This document shows, one piece after another, positions 36,124-48,042 of a stretch of 64,000 bases of DNA. Positions within the stretch are counted from its first letter, which is position 1. The number at the start of each line of letters is the position of its first letter. Below the pieces are notes generated by a model. That model made no database searches. It was not told the origin of the DNA and saw only the letters and a program-made list of their open reading frames with translations. A program made the position numbers and the translations under genes. Source of the DNA: Timema cristinae (taxonomy: Eukaryota > Arthropoda > Insecta > Phasmatodea > Timematidae); assembly GCA_039000515.1 (NCBI GenBank), contig JBCFYV010011172.1:77811102-77875101 (forward strand), in the 5' to 3' direction.

Positions 36124-36494
36124 TTAAGGTGCGGCAGAAGGGAGCGCGAGTAATTTTTCAGTTTTTATAGAATTACATATTTTTAATCAAAATAAATCAA
36201 ATATTTCTCCAGTAGCAATGTAGAGTTTAGTTTTCTACACATACTAATATCAACAAATCTTGAATATCTGTAAAGTGTGTCTTGGAATGTTGTCAAAACA
36301 CTTTATCTTTATTTAAAATGTTTTGACAAAATTCCAGGACACCCTTGACCTATATTCAAGATCTGTTGATATTAGTATGTGTAGAAAACTAAACTCTACA
36401 TTGCTACTGGAGAAATATTTGATTTATTTTGGCCAACAAATTTATATTCTATAAAAACTGAAAAATACTTGCACTCCCTTCTACCGCACCTTAA
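36124..36494. mobile_element. Palindromic MITE, copy 3 of 4, nearly perfect
   Basis: It starts TTAAGGTGCGGCAGAAGGG and ends with the inverse, CTTCTACCGCACCTTAA. The arms mirror each other almost completely over ~175 bp (for example gagtttagttttctacacat against atgtgtagaaaactaaactc), with a short centre near 36305. TTAA at both ends suggests a TTAA target site. This is the best-preserved and probably youngest copy. Confidence 0.85.
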
Positions 36495-39356
36495 GAACGA
36501 TTAGTTTTGTAGTACATTAAAACTGATCCAATGCTTAGAAGAATAAGCTTACCCCTTTCGAACCACATTTTGTTTTCACCTTGTATTCCAGCTACCTCTT
36601 CGTTCGGAAGCTTGTCTATAATATATACTGAGATATATTTTGGCATACTATTTTTGTTTCAGTATGTCTATGCACTCCCAACGTGTCCTTTACCCCAACA
36701 ACAATATCAGTTTATTAGTTGTTGAAGTTTCAGTGGTGCTTTGAAATCAGTAAAGTTAAAGCGCCAGTTGTGTCGTTTACCTAATTCTTGTATTATCTTA
36801 GATGCCATTTAAAGGCATTCTATGTTGTCTTAAACGTTCTTTCGTGATATTCGGACACAGCTCAACTTATCGTTGCCTTGCTCATCCCAAGTGTAAGCTT
36901 TGCACCAATGCTGGTGCTGATATCCACGATGTGCAAAAGTTTGTTCATTAACACTCGCTTAGTTTAAGTAAAATAAGACTTGGATTGTAAAAAGTTATGT
37001 TTATTAATTAAGTTAAAAAATATTGATAAAAAAAATTAAGAAGATAGTTAAACTGAATACACAAATAAAGTTGACTGTACAGTTAAAATGACATGTCCAA
37101 ATATTTTGTTTAACTCCAGAGATAACGTGAGAGGTTAAATGAAAAATAATTCAATATAAAGTTATGAAAAAGGTGAATGATTTGGATTAAAAAATTATAG
37201 AGAGTGAAACAGTATAAATATAGCTTAAAATTGTTTTATTAATTCGTATGGAGGAAGCCTACTCAAACTAATAAAACTTGTCATTTAAAGCTATTTTAAT
37301 AATATAAGTAGATATTTCTAGCTTTAAGCAATATAAATTTAGGTACACTAGAGTACTATAACAACATATCGAATTGGTACATTACTTGTAATGAAATAAG
37401 TCAAAATAACGATCGTTAGATATGCAGCGATAAAATAGATTTTGATTAAATAATAATGTATCTATTTTGTAAAGAATTTCAAGGAAATGAATATAAATTG
37501 ATAATAAAGGAAGATAATAGATTTAAGGTGCGGTCGCATAGCTACTAATGCACAGTAAAAATTACTGATTTGCGACCAAAATTCCAGATGAACCAATAAT
37601 GATTTATTTCTTATTTTTTATTTTATTATGATTGTATGTAAACTGCTCTAAATTGATATTGAATTATATAATTAATTTTATATGCATATATTTTTAAAAT
37701 TAACTCAAAAAATGCATTTTTGAAAATGGTTGGGTTTAAAAAAACTTTTACAAATATAATATTTTTTATCACTTAAACCTATTCCCTGGGCAATTAGTTG
37801 CATAAATGTAGCTTTATTACAAGATATGGTAGAAACCCCCACCACACTTACTCAAGCCAAGAGAGGTAGAACCGAGACTCAGTCGGCAGTAATCCTATTG
37901 TTCGCTTGACAGGACAACAATAATGGCCTTGAGACTTGTCCAGAGGACCAGTTAGAATATTTCAGTTGTATTATTTTTTTCTTAGTCTTAAAAAATATCT
38001 TATCAAGCTAGAAAGTGAACCTACATCAACATTATTTCATAAAATATAGCATATAAAATATTTATTTTTCAATGGGTATTTTTAACGTGCAATCTATGAA
38101 AACAATAATTATATCAGCACACGACTTACAAACTAACTTTTATCTATGACATACATAACAGTTTACTAAAGTTAAATTAAGTACTTTACCTGGAATTGGA
38201 ACCGGGACCTTTAGCATCGTAAGCACACGTGCTATCGACCTAGCTAAAGTGTCAGTTAAAATATAATGAGAAACTACTACGTAAAATATGATAAACCACT
38301 TTAAATAAATGATTAAAAAATAATATAACGATAAAAGCATAGCTGTGGTAAAATAATATTCACTACCAAAATTGGATTCAACTTGAATGTGGCGCAAGTT
38401 GATGCACCTTATGATGATTCTTGACACACGAAGTATTAAATTATTTACATTTATTTTGTATTGGAAGAGTGAATATTTTTTCTAAAAAACACATTTATTT
38501 TTATGCTTCTTCAATAATAAACTTTTTGGGTTAGCTAAGCCTTTCGAATTGTTCGTAAATTATATGCTATCAAGTAGACCAGGGTTGGACTGAGCCTCCA
38601 AAAGGGCACGGAGCTTGTATTTTTAGAGGCTGCAAAATATTTTGAAGAACCCAAAAATGTTTACCTATTTACAGTAAAATAACTATAGGAGTGCTGGCAG
38701 GGTTCAATAATATTCATTAATAATAAATATTAGTAGTTACTGCAAGGACTTCCGGAATGTATTTTTTTTCCCCGTGTTGCCCAAATATTGTTTAATATTG
38801 TGAATTTCATAAGTTATTTTTGATAAAATCGTATAAAGAAAAATGCATGGGCTAGGTAAATTTTATTTCACAAAAGTGAAAAAACATCTATCATTTAAGG
38901 AATATATTATACAAGATATTATACTATATCCTTGGCAAGATCCTCGGACTATTAGGATACCACCTGTCTCAACAACATTCGTCCTGAGCATACTGGGTTT
39001 GTCTCGGATAAAAGGAAGCGTAGACATCACAAACCCAATTACCTCAACTAAACCTGACTTGAATCAGCGTTGAATACAAGTCTCTTCAAAGCAACACATT
39101 ACAAAATAAGTTTTCATTTTCAAGCCAAGAACAAATTTTTAAAATTATTAAATGAATTAAACTTTACATATTCAACTAATACATATTTCCTACCAAATTC
39201 GTCCCCGCAGTAAAAAATTAAATCCTACTACGTGCTTGGCTCACACTGTTTTGAGAGTAGCTCCTGAATATACTATGTACTTTTATCAACTGAAGAATAG
39301 CCTACATGAATAGAGGCTACACCTTTATTTTTATGCATTTATCTACACTCTAGAAT
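36495..39356. other. No recognised gene
   Basis: Very AT-rich. 36530-36950 contains minus-strand protein-like fragments with many stops. A plus-strand 76-codon frame at 38843 is not recognised. No RNA gene is seen other than the tRNA-like head at 38.2 kb. Confidence 0.45.
38060..38262 (-). mobile_element. tRNA-derived SINE-like element
   Basis: Minus-strand head with A-box-like tagctaggtcgatagcacgt and B box ggttccaattcc, preceded by aaaggtccc as in tRNAs. The body contains gtttgtaagtcgtgtgctga, which recurs near 40410. Confidence 0.55.
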
Positions 39357-40277
39357 CATTGGTTCCCAAACTTGTTGAATGGCGTACCACCCAAACAATT
39401 TCCGTATTTTGGAGTACTACCAATATAGTGCTGAATATTTTAATATTTAGCTAAATTTTAATGGTGCCCAGGAATATAATGACACAACAACATTTATAGA
39501 TTAACTGTTTCTATTTATCAGTATTTAACATTTATACTAAACTAGATAGCTGTTGCCCGCGGCTTTGCTCGCGTGGAAGTTGATTATATACAAATACGAA
39601 AATATACATATGTATTTACAGATTAATTTAAAATATTACGTTACGTTGAATGACCATAACTTGACCTCAGATCAAAAATAATGCAAGTCCGATACAAACT
39701 TTCACCCCCTTTTTCATCCCTTATTAAATAAAATTTCCAAAATTCCTGAAACAGGTATTTATTTGTTTTACGTCAATAACCGAAATACAAAATTTTGTTT
39801 ATGTAACTTTCAAAATGACGGACTTTCATGCATATTATCATACATATTATCATCCCCTATTTTGACCCCTTTGGGGTGGAATTTTCTAAAATCCTTTCTT
39901 AGTGGGTGCCTACATAACAAAATGAATATATAGTCCGAATTTCATGCTTGTAGCCTTGATAGTTTGCGCTCGGCGATGATGAATCAGTCAGTCAGTCAGT
40001 CAGTCAGGACATGTTATTTTATAAGTATAGATTAATACGAATAATAGGGCACACGTACAAAAAAATATATAAAAAATACTTATATTTACCTCTCCAACAA
40101 CTGTTTAAATTATTTTCCTTTTGGTTTGACTTTGTCCTAATATATTTATGGTATTTAATGAGACATTATATTTTTACAACTTGAATTTTCTTGTTTTTTT
40201 GGCTTCTCACTGCGTACTAACCTTGAATAATTGTACGTACCACTGGTAGTACGCGTATCATGGTTAGGGAACCGCTG
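39357..40277. mobile_element. hAT-like MITE carrying a nested element
   Basis: The left end is cattggttcccaaacttg, and the right end reads cagcggttccctaaccatg on the other strand, followed inward by gtacyacc on both sides. Ends of the CAGNGGTTCCCAAAC type are typical of non-autonomous hAT transposons. The 8-bp flanks (tctagaat, ccttagat) match poorly, so the target duplication has decayed. Confidence 0.7.
39541..40033 (+). mobile_element. CAGT-tailed interspersed element inside the hAT MITE
   Basis: It begins actagatagctgttgcccgc, then ggctttgctcgcgtgg, contains two worn cccctttttcatccc-like blocks, and ends with a (CAGT)n run and ttataagtatagatt. This start and finish occur in many insect genomes in a widespread element family. 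I do not assign a superfamily. Confidence 0.6.
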
Positions 40278-40284
40278 CCTTAGA

Positions 40285-40500
40285 TAATTGAGCCGAATAC
40301 TTAGCACGTCCTCTTACTAAACTAATTGTTTAGTTCCCGTTCGGAGAGTAATATTTATCATATTTTAATTAATTTATAGCCTTGACGTATGTCCTAGGAT
40401 TACGCTAGTTTGTAGTCGTGTGCTTATATAGTTACTTTCCAATTCAAGTATTCAGAAAGGGCACGATAAATAATTATTCAACTATAATTTAAAAAAGTTT
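40285..40500 (+). mobile_element. Worn tRNA-derived SINE-like element
   Basis: Head-like gccgaatacttagcacgtcc, B-box-like agttcccgttcgg, and the body block gctagtttgtagtcgtgtgc shared with the element at 38.1 kb, here in the opposite direction. Confidence 0.45.
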
Positions 40501-42130
40501 CTAACTAATTTACTAATATAACCAATTTTCACCATGTTTATAAACTGGATGAATAACTATCCAATTGATTTTAAAAATCTAGAGAATCATTATACTATAC
40601 AATTAGTAGCAAATTTGTTTTTCAAACAACCTAGCAATAAGTAATAGGCATATGATCATATGTTTTTATTAAACGCAGATTTAAAACTATTTAAATTTAC
40701 TAGAATAATAAAGCAGTTTTCTAAGTAGTAGGAACCAAAGCTTATTCAATGTAGCCTTTATTCAAACACTTTGTGAACCTACACTTCAGGTAGAGACGGA
40801 CTACCTGTCTCTGCTTTATTTGTCATTCAGAATACAGAAAAACAATCGACCAAAAGAGTGACACACGCCATGGTAAGAAAAATAATAGAGTGGTGGGGGT
40901 ATTTCATCTCCTCAAGATGATACTTCAGTTCGAGAAGGAAGATAAGACTCAAAATTAAATTTGGTCTTCTATTCTGCCACACCTTAAAGGAATACCAACT
41001 AATTAAAGAGTAATTTAAACATTTTCGGAGGTTAGATAAGTTAATTTAAGATATATGATAACATGATAATATTATAAAATAAACTTTTGAACAATAAAGA
41101 CAATGGATATAACAATATCACTGCATACAAAATGGTAAAGCAAGAGGTATTTATAAAACCTGATAATTTTTAAAGGAAATAACTAGAACATTCTATGGAA
41201 GTCTAAAACCATGTTAGAAATCTTCGGTGGTGAAACGTGATAAGTGCTTGGAGGGTGAAAATAATGTATACTAATAGTTAGACATATTGTATGCTAAACA
41301 AATGTAGAAAAATTGGAAAGAGAGTTAAAAAAAGTGATGAATTGAGGTTCAAATATTGGCGACTCTGTCCAGAACAGGTTTCATACTACGATGGAAGGAA
41401 GGACAGGTTAGAGTAAGGAGCTGAACCATTTTTATATTATTTTTTTGTAGAAATTTTAATCTAACCAAACAGTCCAAATTGATTAAATTCAAATATACGG
41501 GCCCTTCAACCAATCGTATTACAAACATGATTAAAAACATAATCCCAACATTGCCTTTGCTTTCAGCAACATCAAATAAACATTTAAATAACAGAAACCG
41601 TAACAAAAACGACCAATACAATAAAAGTGGATTATATATAATTTACCTGTGAATGCAATAACATATTCTTCTAATAACTGGCTAGAACTAATTGTTCGAT
41701 ATAAAGAGCACATTTCTGATTTCAAATACCACAAGACCAAATTCAAGTTCGCTGAAGACTCTTGTTAGGGTTGTGAAGAAATTATTGGAAAATTTAGTTT
41801 TTTGATTTTGAAGAATTTTATAAACTACTGAATGAGAATATACGCTGTTAGTAATTATTTGTTTTATGATGCATAATTCGTTTTTTTTTAGTTGATCTTG
41901 TTGAGTGGAATATGAAGTATTCTGTAAATACGACTTTTGAAAGCTGCTAATTTATGAGAGAGTAGATGGTCAGAATCGTTATATATTATTGCATCAGTGT
42001 GTGTTGGTTTTCTGAAGAAAAAAATTAAACAAATTTGTTATGATTATTTTTAGCTATATTGAGCTCCAGATAGTTTATATTGTGGTTGGTTTCAAATTCA
42101 ATAGTAAAAGATCATTTTGGGTGAATGCTA
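40501..42130. other. No gene seen
   Basis: AT-rich. Minus-strand frames of 71-90 codons at 41349-41746 have hydrophobic, low-complexity composition and no recognised family. Confidence 0.45.
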
Positions 42131-42139
42131 TTTTTTATG

Positions 42140-42940
42140 TTGCTGAGGGGTGTTTTCGGAAGCTACTGCTTTGATCGAGCCCTGCATTATTTTCTGAAAG
42201 CAGTGAGTTGTAAACATATTCAATCTCTTTCATTTCAATACTCTGCCTTGTGGAACCATTACTAGGTGCAACCTGTTCTTTGACAATAGCAGATATTTCA
42301 TTGTCACAAACAGCGTGTTCAAATATGTGTTGACTCTGTCTTTGTGTGTTTTTAAGGGAATATATATATTTATTCCTTGTTTCATTGGGTAATCAAATTG
42401 AGATTATTCATGCTTTTTGCAAATGTATCTATATAATCGTTTATATATGCTGAACGGGCATGCACTGCTTCTGATTGGCTATTGTTTCTTAATATTTAGA
42501 AACTTGCTGCCCAAATATCCAAACGTATAGCTGTAAAGTTTTATTTCCATGAGGTAAGTTTGGAAAAATATGGATAAACGCTCTTCAAATTTGTTTATTC
42601 TTTTCGTCGCTTCCGTGGATGTTTTAGTACTTGCATACGTAGACGGTCTTTCACGACGCCTTCCCTTGATTCCACTTTCTAACTCTCGATGATGTTTTTC
42701 CTGGGCCCTCTCCAGATTTATTTTGCCTGTCAAATTTACGTATCAGGAGCGGTGGTAGTGCAGAAGAATGTTTTTTGAGTATGAGAGGTCCTCCGTCTGC
42801 TGATTCACATATGTGCACTGACTCAAATTTGTCCAAGCTCTGTCCTATGTTTGAATAACTTCTAACGAGTGGCTGTAGTGTCCCACCAGAACTCAGTGCT
42901 TTGTTACAAATAATGTTTGTCAGTATTTTCGTTCAACATT
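42140..42940 (-). pseudogene. Coding-like minus-strand region, not recognised
   Basis: Read 3' to 5' on the plus strand, a frame from about 42930 gives CNKALSSGGTLQPLVRSY, then SVHICESADGGPLILKKHS, and runs to about 42650. A second frame covers 42733-42479 (LERAQEKHHRELESGIKGRR), and a third from about 42390 gives HIFEHAVCDNEISAIVKEQV and SNGSTRQSIEMKEIEYVYNS. The composition looks like real protein in more than one frame, with a stop between the last two pieces. It may be a decayed gene, a transposon or exons of a gene. No domain is identified. Confidence 0.35.
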
Positions 42941-44160
42941 TCAATCATCTTCTATCTGTAATACTAAAAAATAACATATGAGTGTTAAAACTGGCAGCAA
43001 GATTTGGTAAAACTAGATGTACCAACCCTCGAAATTAGTTTTAACCTTGTAAAGTATCTTACGAGCAATAAAAAAAATACATTGAAACGATAACACTAAA
43101 TCCTTATCTCTTAATTACAGATCCAGGACACAATGCTTGCCGACACTCTACAAGAAGAAGACAGGGGTTGTAAAATTGAAAACAAGTTAAATCCTGCTCA
43201 TTGGGATGTCAACAACAATAATCAAGTGAAAAAACAGTTTCGCAAAAATCATAAAAATTATATAAATACGACCTAGGTACTGATTTGAATGCTTATAATT
43301 TTAAACCCAAATCACTTGAGATGAGCTGTCAAACGAAAAACCTTTTGAACAACCGCCATATTGAAACGTATATACATATTTAAAAACTATGTAGGTACAG
43401 TACATACATTGGTAGGCCTAGATTCAAAGGGAATGCTCCTGCAAAATTTAGTCAAAAAATTGCTCCATGCACTTAACAGTTATCGCCGAACAGGAATTCA
43501 GACATACAGACGAGATGCCAATTGGTCTAATTAAAACAGAACCTCACTATACTCAGTCACTTATAATGTAGGATGGAAGTCACTATGAATTAAGACCTTT
43601 TTATTTAACAATATACTCCCGTGTAAGGAGTACTGACTTTAAGTGAATTATCATAAATTAGTTAGATTGGTGATACGACAGACACAGAAGCCCTGTCCTG
43701 AACATCACATACATTTAGTGCAACTCTATAGCTCGAGAACTTTTTGGGACATCGTCCAATATTTTTAGCCTTGTCTAAATAACGTTCATACATTCACTTA
43801 CTATCATAAATTAGGGATATATATTTATATGGTGGCCTCAGTGTTAAAATCTGTAAACATTAATATGATAATCCTCGAAGTGAATATTTTTAATAAAAAA
43901 AAAGAAATTATAATCTGATTAGTAGACATCAATAAATTATAATCTGATTAGTAGACATCAAGAAATTGCTGTTGGAAGAAAATTGTCGTTTTATGAAAGT
44001 GTGGTTTCCTTTCTGAATGTTCTAAAGGGAACGTTGATATTTTTGGGGACATCCTCGGTGTAGAGACACAAATGTTCGAGTTAGTACCAAGATGGATGTA
44101 TTGAAGTTTCTTCTTAGATACCTTAACCGCGGATGCAAAATCTGTTGACTGAATGGTAAG
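42941..44160. other. No gene seen
   Basis: 43310-43560 resembles 24140-24370 in order of motifs (aaccgccatattgaaacg at 43352; accaccatattgaaacg at 24189; gcagttatccg/acagttatcgccg), so both may be pieces of one old repeat family. A 27-bp direct repeat (ataatctgattagtagacat...) spans about 43909-43962. Confidence 0.4.
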
Positions 44161-44164
44161 ACTC

Positions 44165-44345
44165 ATCTAGTCTGGTCTCTCAATGACGGGGTCAGGATCG
44201 AACCCCTGTCGACTGTACTAATTGAGATTCTTTATAAATAATTTCCCACTCTCCCTTCCCTCAAATGCAGTTATCTTTCTTTATATTATATCTTACTCAT
44301 CTTTACCCCATTAATGTTATTAATATGAGTATAGCTCATAAAGGT
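44165..44345 (+). mobile_element. SINE family A copy
   Basis: Head ctcatctagtctggtctctc, B-box-like ggatcgaacccctg, body (tttcccactctcccttccct), short tail. Confidence 0.65.
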
Positions 44346-44429
44346 AGTTAAACGCAGTGTAAAAGCAAAAAAAAATAAAAAATGAAAGTATTTAATACAA
44401 TCCATTGTGTTGAAATACGTCCTTATTTA

Positions 44430-44545
44430 ATCATGTCACTTCTATTTATTCTTAACGTGCACTTTCTAATCGCATGGCTATCGTCAGTACACAGCTCCTA
44501 GGATTGAACCTGATACAAGAAGTAGGATTTTATTATACACTTATA
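44430..44545 (-). mobile_element. tRNA-like SINE fragment
   Basis: Inverted B-box-like ctaggattgaacctgat next to ttaacgtgcactttcta. Only a fragment. Confidence 0.35.
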
Positions 44546-45190
44546 GAATATTAGTTTTGGTCACCAAATGATCACACATGATTATGGAGTCAGCTTTTTT
44601 AACCAATACGTTTAAAAAAAACTACAAGAAGAGCTATTTCTGCAACATACGAAGCTTACCGACCACTCACCGTAGCTACGAGAGATTCAAACTAATGCCC
44701 AAAGATGTCACTAGTGAGTGGACCAGATGCAAGACATATTAGCGCCTACATGATAGGTAGCATGCCGTACAGATATGTTGAGCTGGTTGCATTACTAGTT
44801 CTAACTGGCTGTTTTACGGGAGGATGAAAAAAAACCTAAATGTATTTTTAGGTACTCTATGAATAAAAAAGCAATTTATCAAAGTATCTTTTGAAAGTAG
44901 CAAGTGGTTAGGCGAGTGATTAATTATATTAATGGTCAGTTTTTAATCACTAACATAACTATATTTCTTGAATTTTGTTAGTTAAATTTCTGGTATTGGT
45001 ATTCTAACAGAAGAAGATTTTTTTTTAATCATACCGTCATCTTTAAAATAGTTGAAAGTGCGTGGGAATTCTAATTTTAAATATATTTCAAATAACATTT
45101 TTTTTAGTAAAACACGGAAATTCGAATAAAAAATAAAACATTTGTAGTAACCCTAATTTGGGATAAAATAACATTCAAGGAAATCAATTG
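44546..45190. other. No gene seen
   Basis: AT-rich sequence with no open frame or repeat that I recognise. Confidence 0.5.
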
Positions 45191-45201
45191 AGATTTACTT
45201 T

Positions 45202-45625
45202 TAATTATTATTATTATTAGCACCGCGTCTTACTACCCGTTCGGGTTGTACGCACTTACGCTAATGTGTAATGGTAAGGTGATTGTGAGATGAAATGGAG
45301 GACCTTCACCTCTGACAAGACATCTTGTGAATGTGGGGAATGCCAGGCCTCCACCGTGGTTCGGATTCACGTTAAACTGTAGGTCCTTCATTTCATCTCA
45401 CAATCCCCTACCATTACACATTAGCGTAATTGCGTATAACCCGAACGGGTAGTAGACGCGGTGCTAATAATAATAATAATAATAATAGAAATGGAGGACC
45501 TACAGTTTAACGTGGAATCCGAACCACGGTGGAGGCCTGGCATTCCACACATTCACAATATGTATTGTCAGAGGTGAAGGAAGGGTTTGGCAATCAGATA
45601 AATCTGTGCCGGGATACTTTTAAAA
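45202..45625 (-). mobile_element. SINE family B copy, split by a second SINE
   Basis: The reverse copy runs from an (ATT)n tail through caccgcgtcttactacccg to 45304, and resumes at 45488 with the same GAAATGGAGGACC, continuing tacagtttaacgtggaatcc to gtgccggga at about 45620. The head beyond that is missing. Confidence 0.9.
45305..45487 (+). mobile_element. 5'-truncated SINE family B inserted in another SINE B
   Basis: This 183-bp insert starts in mid-body (ttcacctctgacaagacat) and ends with gtgctaataa and a (TAA)n tail. It is flanked by the perfect 13-bp direct repeat GAAATGGAGGACC (45292-45304, 45488-45500). Truncation at the 5' end, an A-rich simple tail and a target duplication are the marks of LINE-driven retroposition. 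Confidence 0.95.
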
Positions 45626-45664
45626 AATAATAACAATAATTGATAGTTGAATTGGGCAACAAAG

Positions 45665-45895
45665 TATTTGATTAATTTTGATTATGTTCCACGTCTTACT
45701 ACTATCCGTTCGTGATCTGCACATATTTATGTAATGTAATAGTGATGAGGAAATTAGAATTTAGAGAAAATGTACTAAAATTGTCGAGGAAGCAGAGCGA
45801 GAAACATTTTTGAATAATAATACTATTCATTACACCCAGCCGGGTTTCAACTCCAGCCTCCTCATCACCAAAAAACTAGACAAAATTAACTGACA
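45665..45895 (-). mobile_element. SINE family A copy
   Basis: Reverse copy: tail near cgtcttactactatccgttc, body (tagagaaaatgtactaaaat), inverted B box (cgggtttcaactcc). Confidence 0.7.
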
Positions 45896-46034
45896 CTTTT
45901 ATGTTTGTGGGTGATTTTACCATATTATTTTTAAAATCAGACCAATGTTCCCCCCCCTCCACCCCACATAGTTTTATTAAATTAATTATTCTTTAATTCC
46001 CATGTAACCCGCAGCAGTGAACATGTAGACTAAA

Positions 46035-46205
46035 CGTCAGGCTCATCTAGTCTGGTTTATCATTGATTGGGCAGGTTAAAGTTTGACTCCCAGCTGGGTG
46101 TGCTGAGGTAGATTTTGCCAAATTGTTTCCCATTCTCTCTCCCTGCAGACACGGGTTCATTTCCTCTTTCTAATCTTTACCCCATTATTGTGATTAAAAT
46201 ACATA
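46035..46205 (+). mobile_element. SINE family A copy
   Basis: Head ctcatctagtctggtttatc, B box agtttgactccca, body (ttgccaaattgtttcccatt), ending at a TA-rich stretch. Confidence 0.7.
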
Positions 46206-46209
46206 TATA

Positions 46210-46480
46210 TCCACTTCAATGGCCGAATGGTCTAAGGCGTCACACTCGTGTTAGACTTGCCTGCTGAAGACGGCGAGATCGGGGTTCGAATCCCAGTTGG
46301 GTCCACTGAGAGAGGTTTTTTCTTAGATGGTTTCCTGCTCTCCTTTAACGCAAATGTGGATAGGTTTCCTTTAAAATTGCTTCCTTTCTCATCTCTACAC
46401 AATTAGAGTAATTATCAAAATGTGTGTAACCTAAATACATAGTAAGAAACGGTTGTAAAAGAAAACATATAGTTCAGATG
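46210..46480 (+). mobile_element. SINE family A, best-preserved head
   Basis: The head reads tggccgaatggtctaaggcg, a near-match to the A box of leucine tRNAs, followed after a long variable-arm-like stretch by the B box ggttcgaatcccag. The body (ttttcttagatggtttcctg) and tail (gtaacctaaatacatagtaa) follow. This is the copy that reveals the likely tRNA-Leu origin of family A. It is not a functional tRNA gene, because the acceptor stem does not close and a SINE body follows directly. Confidence 0.8.
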
Positions 46481-47065
46481 GGTAATAAGATGCGATGGGA
46501 AAAACAACATGTGTAGTGTAAGTTTTATTCCATATAGGTCTCAGAGTAGTTTAGAGTCAGATTCATGTTTAAAACTGAAGTGCGTGTCTTGTAGGAATGT
46601 GGAGTGTGTGATGGCAGATTGTCACTACCGCAAAATAAAAATAAGTTAGCCAATTCGGTCAGTGAGTTGAGGCGATGGGTGGGTCTAAGGAGGGGGGGTA
46701 ATCATCTGGGCAGGGAAGGGGGGAGCAGTCCTGATCGGGTCAACAGGTAGAACACAGTCAAGGACATGCTCACACATTTGGCCCCCTTTTAACATGTCAC
46801 CTTGCTCTTCTCCGATGACGTCAGAGGGAAGGTATAGGTACGGCCGACTTGATCATCTACTAAAATAGATACCAGACGACATTTTAAACATACATTTAAT
46901 TCATTCACTCTTTAATCGTCTTACACAGGGCTTTATGCCTCTTTCACCATCCAGGTTTTTAGCAATAATAATAATAATAATGAGCTAGACCCGAGGAAGG
47001 TAGAGTTCAGAGGTGGTTACCTGCGTTAGGGTTAGGGAAAAGGAGCGCTATTATGTAAGAACAGC
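46481..47065. other. No gene seen
   Basis: Contains G-rich tracts near 46690-46720 and a CRE-like tgacgtca near 46816. No coding potential is recognised. Confidence 0.45.
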
Positions 47066-47067
47066 TC

Positions 47068-47347
47068 ACAAGGGTGACCTGGTGATTTAGGGGTAAGATG
47101 TCAGACTTCTGTGCTGGGATTTCCGGGGTTCAATCCTCGTCCCAGCACAGATTTATCTGATTACCAAACCCTTCCTTCACCTCTGACAAGACATCTTGTG
47201 AATGTGAGGAATGCCAGGCCTCCACCGTGGTTCGGATTCCACGTTAAACTGTATGTCCTTCATTTCATCTCACAATCACCCTGCCATTACACATTATCGT
47301 AAGTGCATGTAACCCGAACGGTAGTAAGACGCGGTGCTAATATAATA

Positions 47348-47381
<34 letters not shown>

Positions 47382-47390
47382 CTTCATAAT
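47068..47390 (+). mobile_element. SINE family B, nearly full length
   Basis: Head gggtgacctggtgatttagg, B box ggggttcaatcctcg, the whole body, the shared tail (gtaacccgaacggtagtaag) and a (TAA)n run to about 47385. Confidence 0.9.
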
Positions 47391-47839
47391 AATAAATACC
47401 AACAACTCACATACCCGACCAGGATTAAAGCTCCGACCTCCTTGTCATCGACAAACCAGATAGGAAAATGTTGATACCTTTGTCCACCTGCACCCTAGCG
47501 TTATTTTTATTACAATTCATAGACACTAATATACTTATTTCAGTACTGCGTTCTATCGTCAGCGCTTATAATTAATCAGCGCATTGAATTACCCTCGGAA
47601 TTAGGCTACAGGGTAAAAAGAGTGAATTGCGTCAGAATTGGCCATCAGTTGCTCTCTAACCTAAGCGCTATGAGTAGCCTACTCCCAGCCGGGGTCCGAA
47701 GCTCGATATAACCATCAGAGGCAATAAAAAGTGTTAGTTTGATACCTCAATCCCCCATCGCTTCGGGTTCATATTCTCACTTTCTAATCTTGGGACCAAT
47801 TTTGTTTGTCACCCACAGAGGTAGGGAAGGGGGAGAGGA

Positions 47840-48042
47840 GGTATTTATGAGAACAAAGGCACTAGTCTGATATTTTCTGGTTTTACTCCAGATCGGTTGT
47901 ACTAGGGGTGTTTTAGCCTATATGACTTCCCACGCTTCCTTATGAAAATACAGGTACATTTTGTTTCAAGCCTACCGCTGTCGTCCTTACCCCCCATCAG
48001 CATAATCATGCGGAAAGCTCGGACTGATAATAAGACATGTTT
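47840..48042 (+). mobile_element. SINE family A copy, diverged
   Basis: Worn head, B-box-like ggttttactcca, gttgtactaggggtgtttt, body and a tail near gataataagacatg. Confidence 0.6.

Noticed and set aside
38190..38262. Functional tRNA gene on the minus strand
   Set aside because: B box and A-box-like sequence are present, but the stems do not close and a SINE-like body follows.
46210..46295. Functional tRNA-Leu gene
   Set aside because: A and B boxes are good, but the ends do not form an acceptor stem and a SINE A body follows without a break.
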